Numbered from the stretch's first letter, positions 22,465-32,338 are shown. The stretch is 58,886 bases of DNA from Scatosoma sp045660265 (GCA_045660265.1 JAZRDM010000057.1:1-58886), one strand, 5' to 3'. Notes: generated from the sequence alone by a model not told the origin. Made by a program: numbers and translations.

Positions 22465-24054
22465 ATGCAAAACGCTAAAAAAAGCATTTCTGATTATATT
22501 ATTTATCAAATTTACATCAAAAGTTTTTTTGATGCAGACGGAGACGGGGTAGGCGATTTACAAGGAGTGATAGAAAAACTCGACTATTTAAGCGAATTAG
22601 GCGTAAACGCCGTATGGCTGACGCCGTGTTATCCTAGCCCTAATTACGACAACGGTTACGACGTGTCAGACTATATGGATATCGACAAAGCGTATGGAGG
22701 CATGCAGGTGTGGGAAAGTCTTGTACAGGCGTTGCACGAGCGCGGTATGCTCATCATTATGGATTTAGTTGCCAACCATACCTCTTTCTTGCACTCGTGG
22801 TTTAAAGAAGCGAGAACAAGTAGGAAAAACGCTTACCATGATTATTATTACTGGTTTGATAGTCCGCCGAATAAATGGCGTTCGGTATTTGGCGGTAGCG
22901 CGTGGGAGTATAATCCTGCCACTAACGAATATTATCTGCATTCCTTTTCTAAACAACAGCCCGATTTAAACTGGGAAAATCCAAAGGTACGGCAAGAAAT
23001 GAGAAGAATTGTAGATTTTTGGGTCAAAAAAGGTGTGGATGGATTTCGTTGCGACGTGCTAGATTATACGGCGAAGGATTTTTCTAAAAACATAATGTAT
23101 GGCGGTGAAAAATTGCCTAGCTATATCCAAGAGTTGTTTAACGGATATTCCTATCTTTTTACGGTTGGAGAATGTCAGGCAGATGAAAATTCTATTACGG
23201 ATATTTGCGGTAATGAGGTGGGAAAACTGACTTGTATTTTTCAATTTGATCATCTAAAAATCGGGAGAAGAGATAAATGGAAACGGACGGCTTGTAGTGC
23301 AGAGCAGGTAAAAAATAAGCTTTGTTTTTGGCAAGAATTTTGTCAAGAGAAAAATTTATTTTATGCTTTGTTTACAGATAATCATGATTTTGGTTGGTTT
23401 TTATCAGTTTGCGGGAACGAAAAAGAACTTCGTTTTGAAAGTGCAAGTATGTATGCGGCAATGTTTTATTTGTTAAAGGGGATTCCTTTTATTTATCAGG
23501 GACAAGAAGTGGGACAAATCAATAGCCGTTATCAAAGTATAGGGGCGTTTGTAGACGTGGAAACGAAAAATTATTATCAATCGAAGGTAAACAAAGTAGA
23601 TAAAAAAGAGCTGTTTTCCCGCTTGAATTTTGGTTCGCGGGATAATCCAAGACGGCCTATGGCGTGGAGCTTGGATAAAAATATGTCGTATGGCTTTAGT
23701 GCAGGAAAACCGTGGTTAAAAGTTGCATCAAACGCAAAAAAAATCAATGTAGAAGAGGATAGTAAACAAGGTGAAAAATCTTTATTTTTCTTTTACCAAA
23801 CGCTATTCACACTTCGTAAAGAATATAAATGCTTAAGAAAAGGCAGTTTTTGTAACGTCGGGAAGGGCAGGGGATATTTTGCCTATGAAAGAGAATGGCA
23901 GCAAGAAAAAATTTTTGTTGTTTGTAATTTTGAGAAAGAACGAAAAATTCCCTTGTCTAAAAAAGGAAAATTACTGTTAAAAAATTATGCGGACAGATTA
24001 GGGTTTGAAGAAGTATTTCGTCCGTACGAAGTCGCCGTTTTTTTGTTGGATTAA
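22465..24054 (+). CDS. GH13 alpha-glucosidase/amylase-family hydrolase
   Basis: A 529-residue glycoside hydrolase of the oligo-1,6-glucosidase/alpha-glucosidase type. It has the GH13 landmarks: YQIYIKSFFDADGDGVGDL at the start, DLVANHTS (region I), GFRCDVLDY with nucleophile D197 (region II), TVGECQ with acid/base E236 (region III) and FTDNHDF with D308 (region IV). No signal peptide, so it acts on imported oligosaccharides such as isomaltose or maltodextrins. It lacks a clear consensus promoter. The maltodextrin importer and MalQ encoded 20 kb downstream are natural partners (inference). Exact bond specificity cannot be told from sequence alone. Confidence 0.9.
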   Translation: MQNAKKSISDYIIYQIYIKSFFDADGDGVGDLQGVIEKLDYLSELGVNAVWLTPCYPSPNYDNGYDVSDYMDIDKAYGGMQVWESLVQALHERGMLIIMDLVANHTSFLHSWFKEARTSRKNAYHDYYYWFDSPPNKWRSVFGGSAWEYNPATNEYYLHSFSKQQPDLNWENPKVRQEMRRIVDFWVKKGVDGFRCDVLDYTAKDFSKNIMYGGEKLPSYIQELFNGYSYLFTVGECQADENSITDICGNEVGKLTCIFQFDHLKIGRRDKWKRTACSAEQVKNKLCFWQEFCQEKNLFYALFTDNHDFGWFLSVCGNEKELRFESASMYAAMFYLLKGIPFIYQGQEVGQINSRYQSIGAFVDVETKNYYQSKVNKVDKKELFSRLNFGSRDNPRRPMAWSLDKNMSYGFSAGKPWLKVASNAKKINVEEDSKQGEKSLFFFYQTLFTLRKEYKCLRKGSFCNVGKGRGYFAYEREWQQEKIFVVCNFEKERKIPLSKKGKLLLKNYADRLGFEEVFRPYEVAVFLLD

Positions 24055-24086
24055 GAAAAAAAGTAAAAAAAACCCGTTACATTTTC

Positions 24087-24115
24087 TTGCCAAAGTAAAA
24101 GCCGTGTGTTATAAT
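24087..24115 (+). promoter_or_regulatory. Sigma-A promoter of the pyridoxal kinase gene
   Basis: TTGCCA (24087-24092), 17-bp spacer, TATAAT (24110-24115). The in-frame ATG at 24114 overlaps the -10 box and cannot be the start codon. Confidence 0.8.
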
Positions 24116-24143
24116 GAAAAAAATCTTTTTTTGGGGTTGGAGT

Positions 24144-24974
24144 ATGAATAAAAAAGTTTTGACTATTCAAGATATTTCATGTGTGGGACAATGTTCTTTG
24201 ACGGTTGCGTTGCCGATTATTTCAGCGTGCGGGATAGAAACGTGCGTGTTGCCGTCTGCGGTGCTTTCTACACATACGGGCGGATTTAGCGGATTTACCT
24301 TCCGCGATTTAACGGAAGATATGCCCGCGATTTGCAATCATTGGGAAAAAGAAAATATTCGTTTCGCATGCATTTATACGGGCTATTTGGGTAGTGCAAA
24401 GCAAATCGAATACGTTAAGGATATTTTTACACGCTGCGGAGAAGAGAATTGTATCAAAGTAGTTGATCCCGCTATGGCGGATAACGGAAAATTATACGTA
24501 GGCTTCGATAATGCTTTTGTGCAAGAAATGAAAGCGCTTTGTGCGCAAGCGGACGTTGTGTTGCCGAATATAACCGAAGCTTGTCTTTTAACGGATACGC
24601 CCTATTTACAAACCTATACGCAAAAAGACGTGGAAACGCTGATAGAAAAATTAAAAGCATTAGGCGCAAAAATGGTTGTATTAACGGGTATCGGTTATCA
24701 AGAAAATAAAACGGGCGTGGTTGTTTCCGAAGAGGCGCAGACGAATTATTATGAACACGAAAAATTAGCCAAAGGCTGTCATGGCACAGGCGATATTTAT
24801 GCGTCGGCGTTTGTGGGATCTCTTATGCGCGGTAAAAGCGCGTTTGAATCTGCGAAAATTGCGGCGGATTATACCGTTGCTTGCATTAAAGCAACGCAAG
24901 GGGACGAATCTCATTGGTATGGCGCGCGGTTTGAAAGCTCTTTGCAACTCTTAATCGAAAATTTGAACAACTAA
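24144..24974 (+). CDS. Pyridoxal/pyridoxamine kinase (PdxY/PdxK family)
   Basis: A 276-residue ribokinase-fold enzyme that phosphorylates vitamin B6 vitamers. It starts MNKKVLTIQDISCVGQCSL, where the family has the SxxxGxxG substrate region. VLSTHTGGF (about 46-54) and the C-terminal catalytic GCHGTGDIYASAF (about 211-223, with the anion-hole GTGD aspartate) follow. The start at 24144 has GGAG upstream and fits the promoter; upstream in-frame ATG 24114 is excluded. It stands alone between two possible terminators. ThiD-like kinases are the alternative, but the N-terminal pattern favours a B6 kinase. Confidence 0.88.
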   Translation: MNKKVLTIQDISCVGQCSLTVALPIISACGIETCVLPSAVLSTHTGGFSGFTFRDLTEDMPAICNHWEKENIRFACIYTGYLGSAKQIEYVKDIFTRCGEENCIKVVDPAMADNGKLYVGFDNAFVQEMKALCAQADVVLPNITEACLLTDTPYLQTYTQKDVETLIEKLKALGAKMVVLTGIGYQENKTGVVVSEEAQTNYYEHEKLAKGCHGTGDIYASAFVGSLMRGKSAFESAKIAADYTVACIKATQGDESHWYGARFESSLQLLIENLNN

Positions 24975-24977
24975 ACG

Positions 24978-25005
24978 AAAGGCTCGCTTTTATAAGCGAG
25001 CTTTC
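24978..25005 (+). terminator. Weak terminator hairpin after the B6 kinase gene
   Basis: Eight-pair stem GCTCGCTT / AAGCGAGC with a short loop, followed by only a short mixed T tract. Confidence 0.5.
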
Positions 25006-25027
25006 ATATTGGTGGATAGAGAAAAGT

Positions 25028-26200
25028 ATGAAAAATTTTACATATAAACATACGATTGCTGCTTGTTTAATCGGGTACATTTCGCAAGCAATTATAGTCA
25101 ACCTAGCACCGCTGTTATTTTTGACGTTTGCAAAGGAATTTGGTCTACAGCTTTTTGAAATTACACTGTTAACGACGCTGAATTTTTTAATGCAGTTGCT
25201 TACGGATTTACTCGCTTCAAAGTACGCAGAAAAAATTGGTTATAGAAAATGTTTAGTTGCAGCGCATTTGTTATGCGCGGTAGGTTTAATTGGTATGGGG
25301 TTTTTACCCTCCGTATTGCCGTCGCTAGTAGGTTTGTTGATATCTGTTTGCTTATATGCTATCGGCGGGGGCTTGTTGGAGGTGTTGGTCAGTCCGACAA
25401 TTGAAGGGTGTCCCACCCAAAATAAAACAGGTATGATGAGCATTTTACATTCCTTCTATTGTTGGGGTGTTGTTCTGACCGTGTTGCTGAGTACTTTGTT
25501 TTTTGTGGCGTTTGGTACGGAAAGTTGGCGTGTGTTAACTTGTCTTTGGTCGGTAGTACCATTGCTAAACGCGTTGTTTTTTACGCAAGTGCCTATGTAT
25601 GAAATGCATACGGGCAACGAAGAAAAAGGTCATTATAAAACACTGTTCAAACAAAAAATTTTTTGGGTGCTTGTATTGTTGATGATTTGCGCAGGCTCGT
25701 GCGAGCTTGCCGTTGCACAGTGGGCTTCCGCTTTAACGGAGGAGGGTTTGGGCGTTTCCAAAACCATGGGGGATTTACTCGGTGTTTGCGGGTTTGCGGT
25801 TATGATGGGGATTTCTCGTTCTCTTTATGGGAAATTTAGTGAAAAGCTACCCTTAAAACCGACGATGGCGATTTGTGCTGTTTTATGTGCGCTTGGATAT
25901 TTACTAATTGCTTTTTCACCTATTGCGTTGGTTGGATTTATTGGCTGTATGGTATGTGGTTTTGCCGTGGGTATTTTTTGGCCAGGAACGTTTTCCCTTG
26001 CGACACGTAACGTAAAAAATGGCGGAACAACTATGTTTGCATTGTTGGCGCTTTCTGGAGATTTAGGTTGTTGCTTAGGTCCCACGCTTGTTGGTTTTAC
26101 ATCATGGGAAGGACTGCAGACGGGGATTTTATTTGCGCTTGTATTTCCTACGGTATTGCTTTTTGCTTTATTGTGGCTTAAAAAGGAGAAAACGGAATAA
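25028..26200 (+). CDS. Major facilitator superfamily transporter
   Basis: A 390-residue integral membrane protein with about twelve predicted helices. The loop between helices 2 and 3 has SKYAEKIGYRKC (about 65-76), matching the MFS motif G-x-L-x-D-R-x-G-R only loosely. No diagnostic substrate motif was recognised. It resembles the fucose/sugar permease or YfkF-like clades in overall layout, which would suit the downstream fucose genes, but that is weak. The next gene begins 28 bp after the stop and probably shares its mRNA. Confidence 0.8.
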   Translation: MKNFTYKHTIAACLIGYISQAIIVNLAPLLFLTFAKEFGLQLFEITLLTTLNFLMQLLTDLLASKYAEKIGYRKCLVAAHLLCAVGLIGMGFLPSVLPSLVGLLISVCLYAIGGGLLEVLVSPTIEGCPTQNKTGMMSILHSFYCWGVVLTVLLSTLFFVAFGTESWRVLTCLWSVVPLLNALFFTQVPMYEMHTGNEEKGHYKTLFKQKIFWVLVLLMICAGSCELAVAQWASALTEEGLGVSKTMGDLLGVCGFAVMMGISRSLYGKFSEKLPLKPTMAICAVLCALGYLLIAFSPIALVGFIGCMVCGFAVGIFWPGTFSLATRNVKNGGTTMFALLALSGDLGCCLGPTLVGFTSWEGLQTGILFALVFPTVLLFALLWLKKEKTE

Positions 26201-26228
26201 TTTTATTGCTTTTGCAAATACTTTCCAT

Positions 26229-27410
26229 ATGGAAAAGTTAAAACAAACAGCAAAAAAAATGCAATCGGATTTAGTAAAGCATAGACGGTTTTTGCACGAG
26301 CATGCAGAAATTGGATTTAACGTAAAAGATACAATAGAATATTTAAACAGCCGTCTGGTCGAAATGGGCTATCTACCTAAACGAGTGGGCGGCGGACTTA
26401 TCGTAACCGTAGGAAACGTTAAAAAACAAGCGTTTTTGTTGCGTGCGGATATAGACGGCTTGCCTATCAAAGAAGAATCAGGCGAGCCGTTTTCTTGTCG
26501 AGAAGGAAATATGCACGCTTGCGGTCATGATTTTCATGCGACAATGTTGCTAGGGGCGGCAAAATTGTTAAAGGAAAAAGAAAAAGAGTTGAACGGTTGT
26601 ATCAAGCTGTTCTTTCAGCCCGCGGAAGAGCGCTTAGAGGGGGCTAAAAAAGCGATAGAAGAAGGGGTGTTACAAAACCCTATGGTTGTAGGGGCAATGG
26701 CGTTACACGTAGCCGTGTCTACGCCTTTAAAAACAGGTACGCTTATTTTAGCAAAATCAGGAATTGTTGCGCCTTCAGCCGATTTTTTTAAGGTGGTAAT
26801 TGACGGGAAAAGTTGTCATGGAGCGTCACCGCAAAACGGGGTGGACGCATTATCCGTTGCTACGCACACCATTGTGGCGTTACAGGCCTTTTCGGCTAGG
26901 GAAATTCCAGCTTTTTCGGGTGGTGTACTGACGCTTGGAAAACTGATTTCTGGAACAAACGCAAACGTGATTGCCGGAAAGGCAGAACTATACGGCACGT
27001 TTCGCATTTTTGATGAAGAGACTCGAAAAAACGGAAAACAGCGTTTAGAAGAAATTGTAAAATCAATAGCGAAAGCGTATAGAGCAAAGTCAAAATTGCA
27101 ATTTACAAGCAGTTGTCCTTCTTTGTATAATGATAAGGACTTAACGTGTTTTTTAAGTGATATAGCGGAAGAGTGTAGGATGAAAACGGTATTGCCGCAA
27201 GAAAAACTTTCGGTTGGTGGGTCGGAAGATTTTGCATATATCAGTCACGCAGTGCCATCTGTATTATTTGCCATTTCTGCGGGCGCAAAGCAGGACGGAT
27301 ACGAATATCCGTTGCATCATGAAAAGGTGGTTTTTGATGAAGATGCGCTTTGGGTTGGGGCTTATTGGTATGCGGCTTGTGCGTTAGCTTTTGACACAAA
27401 AAAGAGCTAA
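26229..27410 (+). CDS. M20-family amidohydrolase (hippurate/N-acyl-amino-acid hydrolase type)
   Basis: A 393-residue cytoplasmic metallopeptidase-fold amidohydrolase. Metal ligands and catalytic residues are in HACGHDFHATML (about 97-108) and FFQPAEERLEGAKKAI (about 129-144, with the catalytic Glu pair), and a late GGSEDFAY (about 331-338) is conserved. These enzymes release amino acids from N-acylated forms. Start at 26229 begins the homologous region; there is no convincing Shine-Dalgarno in front, so translation may depend on coupling to the MFS gene. The MFS protein could carry its substrate (inference). Confidence 0.87.
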   Translation: MEKLKQTAKKMQSDLVKHRRFLHEHAEIGFNVKDTIEYLNSRLVEMGYLPKRVGGGLIVTVGNVKKQAFLLRADIDGLPIKEESGEPFSCREGNMHACGHDFHATMLLGAAKLLKEKEKELNGCIKLFFQPAEERLEGAKKAIEEGVLQNPMVVGAMALHVAVSTPLKTGTLILAKSGIVAPSADFFKVVIDGKSCHGASPQNGVDALSVATHTIVALQAFSAREIPAFSGGVLTLGKLISGTNANVIAGKAELYGTFRIFDEETRKNGKQRLEEIVKSIAKAYRAKSKLQFTSSCPSLYNDKDLTCFLSDIAEECRMKTVLPQEKLSVGGSEDFAYISHAVPSVLFAISAGAKQDGYEYPLHHEKVVFDEDALWVGAYWYAACALAFDTKKS

Positions 27411-27437
27411 AAAAGCAAAAAAAATGGCGGATGGGGG

Positions 27438-27466
27438 TTGACAAGGCAGGGAAGGAATGCTATAAT
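27438..27466 (+). promoter_or_regulatory. Sigma-A promoter of the glycosidase-fucI operon
   Basis: TTGACA (27438-27443), 17-bp spacer, TATAAT (27461-27466). The leader has a TGTCT-TGCT-AGACA hairpin (about 27486-27499) enclosed by TTGG/CCAA, which might serve as an operator or RNA element. Confidence 0.8.
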
Positions 27467-27542
27467 TTAGTAAATTGGTATAGTATGTCTTGCTAGACAA
27501 GTCGGCTTGCCAATCATTACACAAAAAATTGCGGAGAGAATT

Positions 27543-30371
27543 ATGAGCAAAGCAACGGAAAAATTACAAAAAGCGCTCAGCGCAGATTTAACAGAATACC
27601 AAAGTATTCCTTTCTGGAGTTGGAATAACGAATTGGATGAAGCAGAGCTTGTCAAACAAATCGAAGAAATGAAAGAAGTGGGTATTGGCGGCTTTATCAT
27701 GCATGCAAGAACGGGTTTAAAGACGGAATACCTTGGCGAAAAATGGTTTTCGTGTATTGAAGCTTGTTTAAAGAAAGCAAAAGAGTTAAAGATGAACGCT
27801 TGGGTTTATGATGAAAATGGTTGGCCTAGTGGATTTGTCGGCGGAAAATTGCTTGAAGTTGAAGAATTCCGCGCGCAATATCTTGAATATCGCGTGCAAA
27901 AGGAATTTGACGCGCAAGCATTTTGCGTATTTAAAAAGTCGGAAAATGGTTTTGAGAGAATACATAATCAAACGAATGGCGCAAACGAATACCATTGCGT
28001 TTATTTGCTCACGAGTCCAGCAAATACGGATATTTTAAACCCCGACGTAATTGATGCGTTTATTAAGGAAACACACGAAGAATACTATAAACGTTTTTCG
28101 GAATATTTCGGTAAAGAGTTAGTGGGCTTTTTCACGGACGAACCGCAATATTTCCGTTGGGGTACGCCGTATACGAGAGAGGCTGCAAAAGTATTTGCTG
28201 AAAAGTACGGGGAAGATATCAAAGACGGTTTAATCTACTTATTTGTAAACGACGAAAACGGGTATGAATTTAAAAATAAATATTTTTGCACGTTAAACGA
28301 TTTGTACACCAAAAACTTTTATAAAAAATTGTACGATTGGTGCGACGCCCACAATTGCAAACTGACGGGACATTCCGTTGAAGAAACTTTCTTCGCGGGA
28401 CAAATGTGGTGCTGCGCAGGCGTTTCGCCTTCGTATGAATACGAGCATATTCCCGGTATCGATTGTTTGGGTAGAGTAAGCTGTCCCGAACTTAGCTGTA
28501 AGCAAGTAGAAAGCGTATCGCAACAGCTTGGTTATAAGCAAATTTTAACGGAAACGTACGGTTGTTCGGGTAATGACGCAACTCCGCAAGAGTTGAAATC
28601 TATCGCGGAAACGCAATACTTTTTAGGCGTAAATTTGATGTGTCAGCACTTGTATCCTTACTCGCTTTCCGCACAAGGTAAGCACGACCATCCGCCCGTA
28701 TTCTCCAAGCACGGAAACTGGTGGAGAGGGTTTAAAGAATTTAACGATTATTTCACCAAGCTTGGTTACTTGGTTGCAAATACCAAAGACGTTTACGACG
28801 TATTGTTAATTCACCCTATGCGCAGCGCGTATTTGGATTACATTCGCGAAAAAGACGGCGAAAGCATATTAAAGCTGCAAGAAGATTTCGACGCATTGAT
28901 CGAATACCTTCGTATGAACGGTATTATGTATCACCTTGCGGATGAAACGATTTTAGAAAAGTATGGTAAAGCAGACGGAGATAAGCTGATTATCGGCAAC
29001 TGCGTATACGATAAGGTGATTGTTCCGAAGATGCCGCAAATTTCGCAAACGACGCTGGACGTATTAAGCGGGTATACGGGAAAAATACTTTCGCTTGGTG
29101 AAATTAACTACGTTGACGGCAAAAAACAAAAAGTCAATTTTGTTTCCAACGTTACGTGGGAAGAGATTAAGCAACAAACGAACGTAAAATTCTCCTGTAA
29201 AACGAAGGACGCATTTGTGGCGGCAAGAACGGGAGATTTAGGCGATTATATTTTTATTAAAAATCTTTCCTTGTACGATAGCGTAGAAGTGGAATTAGAA
29301 GGGGTTGCGCAAGAATATCAAGCGCTTGATTTACACACCTTCGAGTGTAAAAATATTTCAAATAAGCTTGTATTAGAAAAATGCGGCGGGTATATTTTAA
29401 TTAAATCCAACGAAGCGAAAGAAGAAGTAAAAACGCAAACCTTTGAAAATATCACCTCGGCGTTTGCAGTACAAAATATTACCGAAAATTATTTGGTGTT
29501 AGACTACGCTCAATATAGCCTTGACGGCGTTGAATACAGTGAAGTACAGCCTATTCAAATGTTGTTTGAAACGTTGCTTCGCCAACAATATAAAGGAAAG
29601 CTTTATATTAAACAAAAATTTGTCGTAAAGGATAAGATGCCACTTAGCTTTATGATGGAAGCGGGAAATTACTTCTCCGTTACGGTAAATGGAAACGAAT
29701 TAGCGCTTAAGAAAAGTGATTTTGACGTATTGTTTATAGAAGCGGACGTAACTTCGTACATAAAAGAAGGTGAAAACGAAATTATTTACGGTATCAATTA
29801 CGTACAACACGACGGCGTATGGTTTGCTTTGTTTGATCCGCTTGCAACCGAAAGTGTAAGAAATTGCTTGTATTATGATACGCATATCGAAAATACGTAT
29901 ATCAAAGGCGATTTTGCATTATCTGAAACGTTTGAAATTTGTCAAAAGACTTCTACGTTGCCCGTAACGTCTAACTTGCATAAACAAGGCTATCCTTTCT
30001 TTAAGGGTGCGTTGACGATAAAGGGCGAATATAATTATGACGGCGTAGGCGAATGTATTATTGCTTTCAGCGGTAGATTCTTGGTGGCAGAAATGCTGAT
30101 AAACGGCGTAGAAGTTGTTTCGTTGGATACGAAGAAGAATATCACGCAATATTTACAAAAAGGTAAAAACGAAATTGTTGTAACGCTTAAATCTAGTTTG
30201 CATAACTTGTTTGGGCCTCATCATTTCAGAGGTGTTGGTCCTGGCAGTTACATCTCTCCCTATTTGTTTACAATGAGGGGAAGTTGGAATGGTAAAATTG
30301 CGCCTGATTTCACACCTGAATATTATACGGTGCCTTTTGGCGTTGATGAAATTGAAATTATTAAATCATAA
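27543..30371 (+). CDS. Large glycoside hydrolase, GH106-like
   Basis: A 942-residue cytoplasmic protein (no signal peptide). The N-terminal barrel starts IPFWSWNNELDEAELVKQI and has GIGGFIMHARTGL (about 46-58), WVYDENGWPSGFVGG (about 87-101) and GFFTDEPQY (about 192-200). This pattern is typical of a large Clostridia group related to GH106 alpha-L-rhamnosidases and often named only glycosyl hydrolase. The C-terminal part has beta-sandwich segments resembling GH2 sugar-binding domains. The start at 27543 follows GGAGAG; an in-frame upstream ATG at 27507 has no such site. Twenty bp downstream is L-fucose isomerase, so a deoxysugar-containing substrate is plausible. Catalytic residues were not confirmed. 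Confidence 0.75.
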   Translation: MSKATEKLQKALSADLTEYQSIPFWSWNNELDEAELVKQIEEMKEVGIGGFIMHARTGLKTEYLGEKWFSCIEACLKKAKELKMNAWVYDENGWPSGFVGGKLLEVEEFRAQYLEYRVQKEFDAQAFCVFKKSENGFERIHNQTNGANEYHCVYLLTSPANTDILNPDVIDAFIKETHEEYYKRFSEYFGKELVGFFTDEPQYFRWGTPYTREAAKVFAEKYGEDIKDGLIYLFVNDENGYEFKNKYFCTLNDLYTKNFYKKLYDWCDAHNCKLTGHSVEETFFAGQMWCCAGVSPSYEYEHIPGIDCLGRVSCPELSCKQVESVSQQLGYKQILTETYGCSGNDATPQELKSIAETQYFLGVNLMCQHLYPYSLSAQGKHDHPPVFSKHGNWWRGFKEFNDYFTKLGYLVANTKDVYDVLLIHPMRSAYLDYIREKDGESILKLQEDFDALIEYLRMNGIMYHLADETILEKYGKADGDKLIIGNCVYDKVIVPKMPQISQTTLDVLSGYTGKILSLGEINYVDGKKQKVNFVSNVTWEEIKQQTNVKFSCKTKDAFVAARTGDLGDYIFIKNLSLYDSVEVELEGVAQEYQALDLHTFECKNISNKLVLEKCGGYILIKSNEAKEEVKTQTFENITSAFAVQNITENYLVLDYAQYSLDGVEYSEVQPIQMLFETLLRQQYKGKLYIKQKFVVKDKMPLSFMMEAGNYFSVTVNGNELALKKSDFDVLFIEADVTSYIKEGENEIIYGINYVQHDGVWFALFDPLATESVRNCLYYDTHIENTYIKGDFALSETFEICQKTSTLPVTSNLHKQGYPFFKGALTIKGEYNYDGVGECIIAFSGRFLVAEMLINGVEVVSLDTKKNITQYLQKGKNEIVVTLKSSLHNLFGPHHFRGVGPGSYISPYLFTMRGSWNGKIAPDFTPEYYTVPFGVDEIEIIKS

Positions 30372-30390
30372 AAGATAGTTTAAGGAGAAA

Positions 30391-32205
30391 ATGAATGTGG
30401 CAGCTTCAAGATTGATTGGAGATTATCCCGTAATCGGTATTAGACCTACTATTGACGGCAGACGTGGACCTTTAAAAGTCCGCGAAAGCCTTGAAGTGCA
30501 GACAATGAATATGGCGAAAGCGGCGGCTGAACTCATTTCGAAAAACGTTTTCTATTCTAACGGAGAGCCTGTGAAGGTTGTTATTGCGGATACGACGATT
30601 GGTCGTGTTGCTGAGGCCGCGGCTTGCGCAAGTAAATTTAAAAAAGAAGGCGTAGATATTACTCTTACGGTAACGCCTTGCTGGTGCTACGGCAGCGAAA
30701 CAATGGATATGGACCCTATGACGATTAAAGCGGTTTGGGGTTTTAATGGTACGGAAAGACCAGGTGCTGTTTATTTGGCTGCTGTTTTGGCGGGCCATGC
30801 TCAAAAAGGGTTGCCTGCATTTGGGATTTACGGACATGACGTTCAAGATTTAGACGATACGTCGATTCCGTGCGACGTTTCTGAAAAGATTTTGCGATTT
30901 GCTCGTTGTGCGGTGGCTGTTGCGACTATGCGTGGAAAATCGTATTTGCAAATCGGATCGATTTGTATGGGGATTGCAGGGTCTATCGTTAATGTAGAGC
31001 TTTTTGAAGAATATCTTGGAATGCGCGTAGAATCTGTGGATGAGGTTGAAATTATTCGTCGAATGACGGAAGGTATTTATGACGAAAAAGAATATCAAAA
31101 AGCGCTTGCGTGGATTAAAGAAAAGTGCAATGCAGATTTTGATAAAAATCCTGAAGATATGCAACGTACTCCCGAAGAAAAAGCGAAGGATTGGGAATTT
31201 ACCGCAAAAATGGCTTGCATTATTAAAGACTTGATGAACGGCAATCCTAACCTCCCTGAAGGCGCGGAAGAAGAAATGGTTGGACATAATGCAATTGCTG
31301 CGGGCTTCCAAGGGCAAAGACAATGGACGGATTTCTATCCGAATTGCGACTTCCCCGAAAGTATTCTTAACTCTTCTTTCGATTGGAACGGTGCTAGAGA
31401 ACCGTATATTCTTGCAACTGAACACGACACGCTCAACGGTATATCTATGCTGTTTATGAAGTTGCTTACAGGCAGAGCGCAAATTTTTGCAGACGTGCGT
31501 ACATATTGGTCTGGTGATGCAATTAAGCGTGTTACCGGCTATGATATCGAAGGAAAGGCAAAGGATGCGGATGGTTTTATTCACCTTATCAATTCGGGCG
31601 CGGCTTGCGTAGACGCTTGCGGAGAGGTAAAGGATGAAAATGGCAACGGTGTCATGAAGAAATGGTGGGAGATGACGGAGAAGGATATCGACGCTTGCAT
31701 GAATGCGACAACCTGGCCGTATGCCGACCTTGGATATTTCCGTGGCGGCGGTTATTCTTCTCGCTTTGTTACGCGTGCGGAAATGCCCGTTACAATGATC
31801 CGTTTGAATATGGTAAAAGGCCTGGGCCCCGTTATGCAAATTGCTGAAGGCTGGACTGTTTCTGTACCCGACGAAGTTACCCATAAGCTTTGGAAAAGAA
31901 CAGACTATACGTGGCCTTGTACTTGGTTTGCGCCTCGTTGCGACGGGAAGGAAGGCAGTGCGTTTAAGACGGCGTATGAGGTTATGAATAACTGGGGGGC
32001 AAATCACGGTGCAATCTCCTATGGACATATTGGCGCGGATTTAATTACAATGTGTTCAATGCTTCGTATTCCCGTTTGTATGCATAATGTGCCCGAGGAT
32101 AAGATTTATCGTCCGGCTTCGTGGAATGCGTTTGGTATGGATAAAGAAGGACAAGATTATCGCGCGTGTCAAGCGTATGGTCCTATGTATAAAAATATAA
32201 AATAA
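30391..32205 (+). CDS. fucI: L-fucose isomerase
   Basis: A 604-residue ketol isomerase that turns L-fucose into L-fuculose (and often D-arabinose into D-ribulose). It starts with VIGIRPTIDGRRGPLKVRES and has the usual FucI domains, with a VGHNAIAAGFQGQRQW region (about 302-317) and a C-terminal GHIGADLITMCSMLRIP segment. Length is normal. The Shine-Dalgarno AAGGAG (30382-30387) is only three bases from ATG 30391 but nine from GTG 30397, so GTG may be the true start. Fuculokinase, aldolase and mutarotase were not found in this window. It forms an operon with the glycosidase upstream and ends at a strong terminator. Confidence 0.93.
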   Translation: MNVAASRLIGDYPVIGIRPTIDGRRGPLKVRESLEVQTMNMAKAAAELISKNVFYSNGEPVKVVIADTTIGRVAEAAACASKFKKEGVDITLTVTPCWCYGSETMDMDPMTIKAVWGFNGTERPGAVYLAAVLAGHAQKGLPAFGIYGHDVQDLDDTSIPCDVSEKILRFARCAVAVATMRGKSYLQIGSICMGIAGSIVNVELFEEYLGMRVESVDEVEIIRRMTEGIYDEKEYQKALAWIKEKCNADFDKNPEDMQRTPEEKAKDWEFTAKMACIIKDLMNGNPNLPEGAEEEMVGHNAIAAGFQGQRQWTDFYPNCDFPESILNSSFDWNGAREPYILATEHDTLNGISMLFMKLLTGRAQIFADVRTYWSGDAIKRVTGYDIEGKAKDADGFIHLINSGAACVDACGEVKDENGNGVMKKWWEMTEKDIDACMNATTWPYADLGYFRGGGYSSRFVTRAEMPVTMIRLNMVKGLGPVMQIAEGWTVSVPDEVTHKLWKRTDYTWPCTWFAPRCDGKEGSAFKTAYEVMNNWGANHGAISYGHIGADLITMCSMLRIPVCMHNVPEDKIYRPASWNAFGMDKEGQDYRACQAYGPMYKNIK

Positions 32206-32226
32206 TAGTTATCTATAGAAAAAGCT

Positions 32227-32257
32227 ACGGGATATATTAAATATCCCGTCTTTTTTT
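32227..32257 (+). terminator. Intrinsic terminator after fucI
   Basis: Perfect nine-pair stem ACGGGATAT / ATATCCCGT, ATTAA loop and a seven-T tail. Confidence 0.9.
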
Positions 32258-32289
32258 GTGTACGGAGGAGGTAAATTTTTAAAAAGTAC

Positions 32290-32318
32290 TTTACATAAAG
32301 AATTTTTTGTTGTATAAT
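32290..32318 (+). promoter_or_regulatory. Sigma-A promoter of the membrane-protein pair
   Basis: TTTACA (32290-32295), 17-bp spacer, TATAAT (32313-32318), 20 bp before the first start codon. Confidence 0.75.
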
Positions 32319-32338
32319 AAAAGATAGAGGAAACTATT

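Noticed and set aside
30850..32028. Long minus-strand open frame opposite fucI
   Set aside because: Composition is typical of antisense shadow, no promoter or ribosome binding site, and the plus strand is a clear isomerase.
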